Shown piece by piece: positions 26,155 through 35,000 of a DNA stretch of 64,000 nt. The notes under the pieces are model-generated. The model was not told where the DNA came from. It ran no database searches and saw only the letters and a program-made list of their open reading frames with translations. Source of the DNA: Sphingomonas baiyangensis. GTDB lineage: Bacteria > Pseudomonadota > Alphaproteobacteria > Sphingomonadales > Sphingomonadaceae. The stretch covers positions 1-64,000 of the forward strand of contig NZ_SWKR01000001.1 in the NCBI RefSeq assembly GCF_005144715.1, read 5' to 3'. The position numbers were made by a program, and so were the translations under genes. How positions within the stretch are numbered: position 1 is the stretch's first letter; every line of letters begins with the position of its first letter.

Positions 26155-27630
26155 TCAGGCCACGCGCGCATTCTCCGTTTCGGCCGGCGCTTCGGCCTGG
26201 AGAAACACCTTCTGCCGCCGCAGCTCGGCCTGCAATGCCGGCACGTCGACGTCGCGCGGCTGCACACCCTGCCGCACCGCCAGTGCCGCGGCGGCGCCCG
26301 CTGCCTGCCCCGTCAGCCAGCATTGCGGGATCTCGCGCAGGAAACCGTGCGAATTGGCGTCGCACGAGATGTGCCGGCCGCACGCCAGCAGCCCGTCGAG
26401 CCGCCGCGGCACCAGCGCGCCATAGGGCACCGAGATCACCGGGAACTTGGGCGATACCGAGGGGCTGACGCCCACTTCGTCCGCATGCGGCACGCCCGCC
26501 GACCATTGCGCGCGCTCGACACGGCCAACACCGGCCAGCCGCCGCGTATGGCGCACCCCCAGTTGCGAGGCGCTTTGCAGCATATAGGCGTTCTCGAACC
26601 CCGGCGCGTTGGCGCGGAAGAAATCGCAATGGCTCGCCATGAAGCGGTGCGAGCGGATCTCGATCTCGGTCATCTCGTCGACATCGAGCGCCGAAAGGCC
26701 CGTCTGGCGCGGCCCGAGGAACAGCGCGATATCGTCGCGCCACGACACATAGGGTGCCTGGAAGAAGCCCAGCTCGCTGCGCCCGCGCTGCACGAATTCC
26801 ATGTATCGCGTCTGATCGGCCGCGCGGAACGCCAGCCAGCGCGGCATGTCGACGCCGCCCAGCATGAAGGCGGTGTTCATCGCATGATGCGTGTCGGCAG
26901 GCTCGATGTCATGCTCGAATTCGGCGCCGGCGCGCGCGAACAGGTCGCCGTCGCCCGTCGCATCGACCACGACCTTGGCGAGCATCGCCTGCCGCCCGCC
27001 CTTGCTCTCGAAATAGGCGCCCTTGACGCGCCCTTCCTCGACGATCGGCAACGCCGCCCAGCCGTGGAACACCAGCCGCACGCCCGCCTCGATCAGCATG
27101 TCCTGCGACAGCAGCTTCAATCGCTCGGGATCGATCGTCGGCGCCCAGGCGACAATGCCGTGGAACGCAGCGGTGCGCTGTGCCCAATAGGCCGCGAGCG
27201 CCGGGTCCTGCGACCCCCACTGGTTCGGCCCCGGCCCCGCCACCGCCTCGGCGGGCATCCGCGCCAGCAGTTCCTCGGCGAAGCCGCGAATGACCGGGCG
27301 GCCCTCCCAGTCGGTCATCCGGTCGATCCAGATCACCAGTCCGCCGGTCGAGAGCCCGCCCAGGTGATTGTAGCGCTCGAGCAGCACCACATCCGCGCCC
27401 GCCTTCGCTGCGGCATAGGCCGCCGCACAGCCCGACGGACCGCCGCCCACCACCAGCACGTCGCATTCGTGATACACGGGCACGTCGCGCGCGGGCTCGT
27501 GATGCGTGCCCGTGCCGTTGCGCGGCGGCAGCGTACGATCGCGCTTCTCGAAGAGATCGGACGTGAGGATGCGGTCCTCGGTCCGCGTGACGCTGCGCAC
27601 CGCGGGGGTGTCGGTCGGAATATCTGCCAT
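26155..27630 (-). CDS. FAD-dependent oxidoreductase (PF12831-like)
   Basis: 491 residues. After a 50-residue polar lead it has the FAD-binding ECDVLVVGGGPSGCAAAYAA (Gly-x-Gly-x-x-Gly at 62-67), GLSTGGLVIW, the second nucleotide motif VVVDATGDGDLFARAGAEFE, and the C-terminal GLLACGRHISCDANSHGFLR with QAAGAAAALAV. This is the FAD_oxidored class of poorly characterised enzymes. No signal peptide; likely cytosolic. AGGGAAGC precedes the ATG and a near-perfect 18-bp palindrome lies 16 bp upstream. First gene of the set that continues with MarR 2 and aconitase X. Probably oxidises the same unknown substrate series. Confidence 0.82.
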   Translation of the reverse strand: MADIPTDTPAVRSVTRTEDRILTSDLFEKRDRTLPPRNGTGTHHEPARDVPVYHECDVLVVGGGPSGCAAAYAAAKAGADVVLLERYNHLGGLSTGGLVIWIDRMTDWEGRPVIRGFAEELLARMPAEAVAGPGPNQWGSQDPALAAYWAQRTAAFHGIVAWAPTIDPERLKLLSQDMLIEAGVRLVFHGWAALPIVEEGRVKGAYFESKGGRQAMLAKVVVDATGDGDLFARAGAEFEHDIEPADTHHAMNTAFMLGGVDMPRWLAFRAADQTRYMEFVQRGRSELGFFQAPYVSWRDDIALFLGPRQTGLSALDVDEMTEIEIRSHRFMASHCDFFRANAPGFENAYMLQSASQLGVRHTRRLAGVGRVERAQWSAGVPHADEVGVSPSVSPKFPVISVPYGALVPRRLDGLLACGRHISCDANSHGFLREIPQCWLTGQAAGAAAALAVRQGVQPRDVDVPALQAELRRQKVFLQAEAPAETENARVA

Positions 27631-27645
27631 GCTTCCCTGCCTAGT

Positions 27646-27663
27646 TAGGTAGCATGTTACCTA
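27646..27663 (-). promoter_or_regulatory. Putative MarR operator, site 1 (FAD oxidoreductase promoter)
   Basis: TAGGTAGCATGTTACCTA is palindromic except for one base pair (G/T at positions 7 and 12). It ends 16 bp before the FAD oxidoreductase start, overlapping where polymerase would bind. It is the best-formed of the three related sites; its inner GTAGCATGTTACCTA is the reference for the other two. Confidence 0.68.
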
Positions 27664-27749
27664 TTTCGCGACACAGGTCAACGGTGGCGCCGGAACAAGG
27701 CGAAGCGCGACTTGGATAGCCAAGGAGAACCGCGATTCCTTCGCCGGCG

Positions 27750-28643
27750 TCAGGACATTGCCGGCGGTGACTTGGGACCATGTTCGGGCATCGGAATGAA
27801 CTCCGCATCGTCGGCGTCGGGCAGCTTCATCCGGCCGCCCTTCCAGTCCTCGGCGGCCTGCCGCAGCCGGTCCTTCGAGGACGATACGAAATTCCATTCG
27901 AGGAAGCGCTCTCCTACCGGTTCGCCGCCGAGCACCATCACGGTCGAAGGCTCGACCGCGCGCATCGCCGATGCTGCAGGCTGCACCACCGCCATCTGTC
28001 CTTCGCTGACACGTTGGTGGCCGACCTCGACCGCGCCGCGTGCCACGTAGAGCGCCCGTTCGGGATAGTGCGGCGGCAGCTGCGCGACCGCGCCGGCCGC
28101 CAGCTCGAGGTGGACGTAGAATTGCGGCGAGTGGATCGCGGCGGCCGCAGTCAGCCCATAGGCGCTGCCGACGATCAGCATGCCGTCGACGCCGCCGTCG
28201 CTCCACGCGGGCAGATCGTCGCCCTCGTGGTGCGAGAATGCCGGCGCGGTTTCCTCGTCCTCGGTCGGCAGCGCCACCCAGGCCTGGATGCCGTTCAGGA
28301 AATCGCCTTCGGCGCGCGCCTTCTCGAAACGTTCGGAATGCGTGATGCCGCTGCCCGCGGTCATCCAGTTGACCTCGCGCGGACGGATCGGCTGCTCGTA
28401 CCCCAGGCTGTCGCGATGCATGATCTCGCCCGAAAAGAGGTAGCTGACCGTCGACAGGCCGATATGCGGGTGCGGGCGAACGTCGAGGCTGCGATCGATT
28501 CCTGCGTGCAGCCGGACCGGCCCCATATGGTCGAAGAACACGAACGGCCCCACCGTCCGCCGCCGGGCGAACGGCAGTACGCGCCCGACCTCGAACCCGC
28601 CGCCCAGATCCTTGCGCCGTTGGTCGATGACGATCTCGATCAT
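27750..28643 (-). CDS. Pirin family protein (cupin, quercetinase-like)
   Basis: 297 residues, two cupin domains. The N-terminal metal site is seen in VRPHPHIGLSTVSYLFSGEI followed by MHRDSLG, and GSGITHSERFEKAR supplies a further His/Glu. The C-terminal cupin (HPERALYVARGAVEVG-like stretch at about 205-220) lacks clear ligands, as usual. Pirins are iron-dependent oxygenases (quercetin 2,3-dioxygenase activity in YhhW) or co-regulators. It ends 86 bp from the FAD oxidoreductase operator on the same strand and is divergent from the DUF427 gene. No specific link with the catabolic cluster can be shown. Confidence 0.9.
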   Translation of the reverse strand: MIEIVIDQRRKDLGGGFEVGRVLPFARRRTVGPFVFFDHMGPVRLHAGIDRSLDVRPHPHIGLSTVSYLFSGEIMHRDSLGYEQPIRPREVNWMTAGSGITHSERFEKARAEGDFLNGIQAWVALPTEDEETAPAFSHHEGDDLPAWSDGGVDGMLIVGSAYGLTAAAAIHSPQFYVHLELAAGAVAQLPPHYPERALYVARGAVEVGHQRVSEGQMAVVQPAASAMRAVEPSTVMVLGGEPVGERFLEWNFVSSSKDRLRQAAEDWKGGRMKLPDADDAEFIPMPEHGPKSPPAMS

Positions 28644-28784
28644 GGCTCATCCTTTCGCACGCGATGCCACATGGTAGCGCTCGACGCGCGTCGCTTCCAC
28701 CCGATGCCGGCATGTCCCCCCGCAGCCGAGCCTTGACGCTGGGTGCTTCGAGCCCAAATTACCGTTGCCGCAGGGAGAAGCACG

Positions 28785-29066
28785 ATGGTCGAAGCGCGAT
28801 GGAACGGCTCGGTGATCGCCAGCAGCGACGATACCGTGATCGTCGAAGGTAATCACTATTTCCCCGCCGACGCGGTCGATGCCGCGATTCTTCGGCCGAG
28901 CAGCACCACGTCCGTCTGCCCCTGGAAGGGCACGGCGCATTATTACGACCTGCATGTCGATGGCGCCGACAATCGTGATGCCGCCTGGTACTATCCGGAC
29001 CCCAAGCCCAAGGCGGAGAATATCCGCCGCCGCATAGCCTTCTGGAAAGGCGTGACCGTCGGTTGA
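28785..29066 (+). CDS. DUF427 domain protein
   Basis: 93 residues, one DUF427 domain with its hallmark VCPWKGTAHYYDL motif, preceded by NHYFPADAVD and followed by AWYYPDPKPKAENIRRRIAFWKGV. The start ATG at 28785 has GGGAGAAG six bases upstream. DUF427 is a small cytosolic beta-fold of unknown function, widespread in bacteria and often near redox genes. It is divergent from pirin across a 141-bp gap with no obvious operator. Confidence 0.88.
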   Translation: MVEARWNGSVIASSDDTVIVEGNHYFPADAVDAAILRPSSTTSVCPWKGTAHYYDLHVDGADNRDAAWYYPDPKPKAENIRRRIAFWKGVTVG

Positions 29067-29254
29067 TCGAGCCGCATCATGTCGCCACCGACGCCAGCAT
29101 GAGCCGCTCCTCGTCGCACGCGCACTTCAAGGCGATAGAGGATATGATGCCCCTCGAATATTAAAAGCAGCCGCGGGTCTCATGTGCTTCCGGGATTGCC
29201 CGGCTGTGATCCTCGGCGCAACGTCGGTCGTTAATCGGCAAATCCCGATCGAAG
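29067..29254. other. Intergenic region before the arsenic operon with a possible gene remnant
   Basis: No gene is called. One plus-strand frame is open from inside the DUF427 gene to a TAA at 29162-29164, reading HHVATDASMSRSSSHAHFKA and then IEDMMPLEY; its last ATG (29099) gives only 21 residues without a ribosome site. It could be the tail of a lost gene or chance. Confidence 0.35.
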
Positions 29255-29287
29255 TTGACAGGCAGAATGCATCGGATAAATCCGATG
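29255..29287 (+). promoter_or_regulatory. ars promoter and ArsR operator
   Basis: TTGACA at 29255-29260 is a consensus -35 box. A perfect inverted repeat CATCGGAT-AA-ATCCGATG (29270-29287) covers the -10 position (TAAATC at 29277-29282, 16 bases from the -35) and ends right at the arsR start. Such overlap is how ArsR represses its own operon (family knowledge). Confidence 0.8.
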
Positions 29288-29288
29288 T

Positions 29289-29618
29289 GTGGACATGTCT
29301 GACGCTTTGGCGGCGCTCGCCGCGCTATCTCACCCGACCCGCCTCGATGCGTTTCGGCTGCTCGTCCGGCATTCGCCCAATGGCTTGCCGACCGGGGCGC
29401 TCGTCGACGCAAGCGGCCTGACGCAGAGCACCTTCTCGACCCATCTCGCGGTGCTGGCGAAAGCCGATCTCGTGACCGCCGAGAAGCGCGGGCGGCAGCA
29501 GGTCCAGCACGCCCGCCTCGATACCCTGCGGCAGCTGATGACGTTCCTCGCCAAGGATTGCTGCGAGGGCCGAGCCGAGCTGTGCGAACCGCTGATCGCC
29601 GATCTGACCTGCTGCTGA
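29289..29618 (+). CDS. arsR: ArsR-family arsenic-responsive repressor
   Basis: 109 residues from GTG 29289 (ATG at 29295 is the alternative; neither has a clear Shine-Dalgarno because the operator occupies that place). Winged helix: LSHPTRLDAFRLLV, recognition helix LTQSTFSTHLAVLAKADLV. No Cys-Val-Cys site is in the recognition helix; instead Cys91, Cys92, Cys99 and a terminal Cys-Cys (108-109) form a C-terminal thiol cluster, resembling the C-terminal As(III) site of Acidithiobacillus ArsR. On arsenite binding it should release the operator at 29270-29287 and open arsCBH. Confidence 0.92.
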   Translation: MDMSDALAALAALSHPTRLDAFRLLVRHSPNGLPTGALVDASGLTQSTFSTHLAVLAKADLVTAEKRGRQQVQHARLDTLRQLMTFLAKDCCEGRAELCEPLIADLTCC

Positions 29619-29628
29619 GAGAGCCGAC

Positions 29629-30057
29629 ATGCCGACCGATATCGTCATCTATCACAACCCCGGTTGCGGCACGTCGCGCAACGCGCTGGCGATGATCCAC
29701 AACGCCGGGATCGAGCCGCACGTCGTCGAATATCTGAAGACGCCGCCCTCTCGCGCGATGCTGGTCCAGTTGATCGAGCGGGCGGGCCTGACGCCGCGCG
29801 CGCTGCTGCGCGAGAAGGGCACGCCCTATGCCGAGCTTGGCCTCGGCGACGAGAGCCTGTCGGACGATGCGCTGCTTGATGCGATGATGGCGCATCCGGT
29901 ACTCATCAACCGGCCTCTGGTGGTGACGCCGCTCGGGGTGCGCCTGTGTCGCCCGTCGGAGGCGGTGCTCGACATCCTGCCCGAGCCGCAGCGCGCCGCG
30001 TTCGCCAAGGAAGACGGCGAGCAGGTCGTCGACGCCGCCGGACAGCGGGTGCGCTGA
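29629..30057 (+). CDS. arsC: Arsenate reductase (glutaredoxin-dependent)
   Basis: 142 residues of the E. coli plasmid R773 ArsC type. Catalytic Cys13 in [10 protein letters not shown]; the anion-binding arginines are seen in [20 protein letters not shown]. It reduces arsenate to arsenite using glutathione and glutaredoxin, giving the substrate for the Acr3 pump. GAGAG precedes the ATG. The stop shares a base with the acr3 start (TGATG), so both are translated together. Confidence 0.95.
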   Translation: MPTDIVIYHNPGCGTSRNALAMIHNAGIEPHVVEYLKTPPSRAMLVQLIERAGLTPRALLREKGTPYAELGLGDESLSDDALLDAMMAHPVLINRPLVVTPLGVRLCRPSEAVLDILPEPQRAAFAKEDGEQVVDAAGQRVR

Positions 30058-31121
30058 TGGCGACGCTGGCAAGCGAGGCGCAGCGGCCCGGCATCGGCAC
30101 GTTCGAGCGGTACCTGTCGGTCTGGGTAGCGCTCTGCATCGTCGCGGGAATCGGGCTTGGCCAGCTCCTGCCCAGTGCATTTGCCGCGATCGCGGCGGCA
30201 GAGGTCGCGCAGGTCAACCTCGTGGTCGCGGGCCTGATTTGGCTGATGATCGTGCCGATGCTACTCAAGATCGACTTTGCCTCGCTCAAATCGGTGCGCC
30301 AGCACTGGAAGGGCGTCGGCGTCACGCTGTTCGTCAACTGGGCAGTGAAGCCATTTTCGATGGCGGCGCTCGGCACCTTCTTCCTCGGCTGGCTGTTCGC
30401 GCCGCTGTTGCCCACGGGCGAGATCCCGTCCTATATCGCCGGACTGATCCTGCTCGCGGCGGCGCCGTGCACAGCAATGGTCTTCGTGTGGTCGAACCTG
30501 TGCGACGGCGAGCCGACCTATACGCTCAGCCAGGTCGCGCTGAACGACGTGCTGATGGTGTTCCTGTTCGCGCCGCTGGTCGGGCTGCTGCTTGGCGTCG
30601 CATCGGTGACGGTGCCGTGGGACACGCTGCTGCTGTCGGTCGCGCTCTACATCGTCGTGCCCGTGATCGCCGCGCAGGTCGTGCGGCAGGTGCTGCTGGC
30701 ATCGGGCGGACAGGCAGCGCTCGACCGGCTGCTGGCCACGCTTGGCCCGATATCGCTGGTCGCGCTGCTGGCGACGCTCGTGCTGCTGTTCGGCTTTCAG
30801 GGCGAGCAGATCCTCGCCCAGCCCGCCGTCATCGCGCTGATCGCGGTGCCGATCCTCATTCAGGTCTATCTGAACGCGGGCATCGCCTATTGGCTGTCGA
30901 AGCGGCTCGGAGTCGCCTGGTGCGTCGCGGCACCCGCGGCGCTGATCGGCGCGTCGAATTTCTTCGAGCTGGCGGTCGCAGCCGCCATCAGCCTGTTCGG
31001 CCTGAAGAGCGGCGCTGCGCTCGCCACCGTCGTCGGCGTGCTGGTCGAGGTGCCGGTGATGCTCAGCGTCGTCGCGATCGTGAAGCGGACGCGCGGATGG
31101 TACGAGGGAGCAAGCGCATGA
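30057..31121 (+). CDS. acr3: Arsenite efflux transporter, ACR3 family
   Basis: 354 residues, ten hydrophobic segments. The ACR3 hallmark [20 protein letters not shown] carries the conserved Cys of membrane segment 4, and [20 protein letters not shown] is the typical segment 9 with Glu. It exports arsenite from the cytosol. It belongs to ACR3, not the larger ArsB family. Starts on the arsC stop (TGATG) and overlaps arsH by ATGA. Confidence 0.94.
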   Translation: MATLASEAQRPGIGTFERYLSVWVALCIVAGIGLGQLLPSAFAAIAAAEVAQVNLVVAGLIWLMIVPMLLKIDFASLKSVRQHWKGVGVTLFVNWAVKPFSMAALGTFFLGWLFAPLLPTGEIPSYIAGLILLAAAPCTAMVFVWSNLCDGEPTYTLSQVALNDVLMVFLFAPLVGLLLGVASVTVPWDTLLLSVALYIVVPVIAAQVVRQVLLASGGQAALDRLLATLGPISLVALLATLVLLFGFQGEQILAQPAVIALIAVPILIQVYLNAGIAYWLSKRLGVAWCVAAPAALIGASNFFELAVAAAISLFGLKSGAALATVVGVLVEVPVMLSVVAIVKRTRGWYEGASA

Positions 31122-31876
31122 GCCGCCTGCGCACGCTGACCGACGCCGGCCATCTGCCCGCGCTCGACCCCGCTTCTGTCATCCGGCGCCCCGCTGCCGG
31201 GCTGGGCGACGACCAACCGCCGCCGCGCATTCTCCTCCTCTACGGCTCGCTGCGCGAGCGGTCCTTCTCGCGCCTGGCGGTCGAGGAGGCTGCCCGGCTG
31301 CTCCAGCTGTTCGGCGCGGAGACGCGCATCTTCGATCCCAGCGACCTGCCGCTGCCCGATCAGGTGCCCGGCGACGACCACCTCGCGGTCCATGAACTTC
31401 GCGAGCACGCGCTCTGGTCGGAGGGCATGGTCTGGTGCAGCCCCGAGCGGCACGGACAGATAACCGGGATCATGAAGGCGCAGATCGACCATCTGCCGCT
31501 CGAGATGAAGGGCATGCGCCCGACTCAGGGGCGTACGCTCGCCGTCATGCAGGTGTCGGGCGGCTCGCAGTCGTTCAACGCCGTCAACACGCTGCGGCTG
31601 CTCGGCCGCTGGATGCGGATGTTCACCATCCCCAACCAGTCGTCGGTCGCGATGGCCTATAAGGAGTTCGACGAAGCCGGGCGCATGAAGCCGTCCGCCT
31701 ATTACGACCGGATCGTCGATGTGATGGAAGAACTGGTGCGCGTCACCGTCCTGCTACGCCCGCACGCAGCGCAGCTGGTTGATCGGTATTCCGAGCGGAA
31801 GTCTGTCGGTCTCATCACCGCCGATGCGGATCACGCGGCCATCGCGATCAGGCCGCAGCCGCCTGTCACGAAGTGA
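31118..31876 (+). CDS. arsH: ArsH NADPH-dependent FMN reductase
   Basis: 252 residues: flavodoxin-like NADPH:FMN oxidoreductase. FMN-binding [19 protein letters not shown], then [20 protein letters not shown] and the ArsH-specific [20 protein letters not shown] and [19 protein letters not shown]. ArsH oxidises trivalent organoarsenicals and reduces quinones or azo dyes (family knowledge). GAGGGAGC precedes the ATG. It closes the arsRC-acr3-arsH operon; the last 20 residues are variable. Confidence 0.93.
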   Translation: MSRLRTLTDAGHLPALDPASVIRRPAAGLGDDQPPPRILLLYGSLRERSFSRLAVEEAARLLQLFGAETRIFDPSDLPLPDQVPGDDHLAVHELREHALWSEGMVWCSPERHGQITGIMKAQIDHLPLEMKGMRPTQGRTLAVMQVSGGSQSFNAVNTLRLLGRWMRMFTIPNQSSVAMAYKEFDEAGRMKPSAYYDRIVDVMEELVRVTVLLRPHAAQLVDRYSERKSVGLITADADHAAIAIRPQPPVTK

Positions 31877-32096
31877 GTTTCATTGCCCGTTCGATCAGGT
31901 TGCAGAGACCCCTGCCCCAATCTCTATTGTCCGAAGCATGCCTTTCGCAGCAGCCAGATCGGTACATCCGCCCGCCGGCGACGGACGAACCGGTCGCCCA
32001 AGGTTCCGCGCGCACCATAGGCCCCGCGCAACACGTTGTCAGCGCGCGCACTTCTGCTAACCCTCTGGCAAACAGAAATGACCTGGGGGGTGTGAT

Positions 32097-35000
32097 ATGC
32101 GGCGGATGGTTGGACGAGCGGCGCTGATCGGATGGTTGCTCGCGAGCACCGCGGCGTTCGCGCAGGACGACAAGGGCGATACGTCGGCCAGCACCGCGAT
32201 CGAGGACGCCGCGCCGCCCGAGGACGAGCAGGCGTTCTTCACCGCGCTCAGCTGGCGCAATATCGGCCCAAACCGTGGCGGGCGCTCGATCTCGGCGGCG
32301 GGCAGCGTCAGGCGGCCGCACGAATATTACTTCACCGCAGCCGGCGGCGGCCTGTGGAAGACGACCGACAGCGGCACGACATGGAAGCCGGTGACCGACA
32401 AGCAACTCGACACCGCCGCGGTCGGCGCGGTGGCGGTCTGCGAGGCGAACCCGGACGTCGTCTACCTGACCACCGGCGAAACGCAGCTGCGCGGTAACAT
32501 CCTGCCCGGCAATGGCGTGTGGAAGACGGTGGACGCGGGCAAGACGTGGAAGAAGGTGGGGCTGGCCGCCGTCCACAACTTCTCGCGCGTCCGTGTCCAC
32601 CCGACCGATTGCGACACCGCTTATGTCGGCGGTTTCGGCCATTACGGCGAGCCCAATCCGGAACGCGGCGTCTTCAAGACCACCGACGGCGGCGCGAACT
32701 GGAACAAGGTGCTGTACCGTGACACCAGGACCGGCGCGGTCGACATCTCGATCGATCCCAACAATCCCCAGACGCTCTACGCCGCCATGTGGGAAGCGTG
32801 GCGCAAGCCATGGGGCATGAGTTCGGGCGGGCCGGGCAGCGGGCTGTTCCGCAGCACCGACGGAGGCGCCAGCTGGACCGAGCTGACGCGCGCACCGGGA
32901 ATGCCGCAGGCGGGGCTGATCGGCAAGATCGGCGTCAGCGTATCGCCGGTCGACGCCCGGCGCGTCTACGCCATCGTCGAGCATGAGACCGAGGGCGGCG
33001 TCTACGTGTCGGACGATGCGGGCGCAAGCTGGCGCCGGACCAACGACAGCCGCGACCTGCGCCAGCGCGCCTTCTACTATTCGCGCCTCGTCGCCGATCC
33101 CAAGGTGAAGGACCGGGTCTACATCCTCAACGTCGAGTTCTACCGCTCGGACGATGCGGGCAAGACCGTCACCAAGATCAAGACCCCGCACAGCGACAAT
33201 CACGACCTCTGGATCGCGGCCGACGACAACATGCGCATGATCCAGGCCAATGACGGCGGCGCGAACGTCAGCGTCAACGCCGGCGAAAGCTGGACACGGC
33301 AGAACTACCCCACCGCGCAGATGTATCGCGTGGGCATCAGCCATCACTTTCCCTATTTCGCCTGCGGCGGGCAGCAGGACAATTCGACGATCTGCGTGCC
33401 CTCGGACGACTGGAAGCACGTCAACGTGCTGGGCGGCCTGTACGGCTTCGCCGCCGGCGGCGGCGAGAGCGGTTATGTGACCAACGATCCCCGGAACCCC
33501 GACATCTTCTATTCGGGAAGCTATGGCGGCACGCTCGACCGCTACGATCACGCAAGCGGGCAGGAGCGCCGGATCAACGTGCTGCCCGACAATCCGATGG
33601 GCTATTCGGCAGGCGACATCGCCGAGCGGTTCCAGTGGACCTTTCCCATCGTGTTCGATCCGCACGATCCCGCCAGCCTGTACGTCACCTCGCAGCACGT
33701 CTGGCGCACGCGCGACGAGGGGCAGAGCTGGCAGAAGATCAGCCCCGATCTGACGCGCGCCGATCCGGCGACGCTCGGGCCGTCGGGCGGGCCGATTACG
33801 CTCGACCAGACGGGGGTGGAAACCTACGCCACGGTATTCGCGCTGGCTCCCTCGCGGCGTGAGCGCGGCGTCATCTGGGCGGGCTCCGACGACGGGCTGG
33901 TCCATCTGACGCGTGATGGAGGCGCCAGCTGGGCCAACGTAACGCCCAGCGGACTACCCGCGAACACCAAGATCACGACGATCGAGGATTCGCCGCACGC
34001 GGCAGGCACCGCCTATCTGACCGGGCATCGCTTCCTCCTCGGCGATTCGAAGCCCTATGTGCTCAAGACCACCGACTATGGCCGCAGCTGGTCGCCGATC
34101 GCCGCGAACGTGCCCGCCGACGAAATGGCGCGCAGCATTCGGGAGGACACGGTTCGTCCGGGACTGCTGTATCTCGGCACCGAACGCGGCGTTTGGGTGT
34201 CGTTCGACGCGGGCGGGCGCTGGAACAAGCTCCAGCGCGAGCTTCCGGCGGTTCAAGTGTCCGACCTCGCGGTCGCGGGCAATGATCTGGTGATCGCGAC
34301 GCACGGCCGCTCGTTCTGGGTCATGGACAATATCGACGTGCTGCGACAGCTCGGATCGGGCAACGACCGCCGCCAGCGGCTGTTCACGCCCGGCGCGGCG
34401 GTGCGCGGCGTCGACAAGGGCGTGGCGATCGATTATTTCCTGCCCGCGCGTCCCGACACGCTGTCGCTCGAGGTGCTCGATGCCGAGGGCAAGCTCGTCC
34501 ACCGCTTCGCCGGCAGCCTGGCCGAACCCAAGAAGGCGCAGGACGACGAGGAGGACGAGGATCCGAACAAGCCCCGGCCCGCTCCGACCGCGACCATGAA
34601 GGCGGGGCTGAACCGCTTCACCTGGGACATGCGCTATCCCGGCTTCACGAGCTTTCCCGGCATGATCTTGTGGACCAGCCGCAACAAGGGCGTGCTGGCC
34701 CCGCCGGGGCGCTACCAGGCGCGGCTGACGGTCGACGGCAAGGCGCAGACGCAGCCCTTCGAGATCCGCACGGATCCGCGCGTGACGGGCGTGACGCCCG
34801 CCGATCTCGCCGCGCGGTTCGATCTCGCGAGCCGCGTCAGCGCGCGGGTCAGCCAGGCCAACGAGGCGGTGCTGCTGATCCGCGGATTGAAGCAGCAGAC
34901 CGCCGCGGCGGCGGCGAAGGCCGACCCCGCGCTCAGGACGGCGCTGGCGGCGTTCGACGCGCGGCTGAGCGCTATCGAAGGCCGGCTGTACCAGGTCCGC

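Noticed and set aside
31877..32096. Search for a gene or RNA in the 220-bp gap after arsH
   Set aside because: Only short GC-rich frames without start signals; no tRNA-like or hairpin structure stands out.
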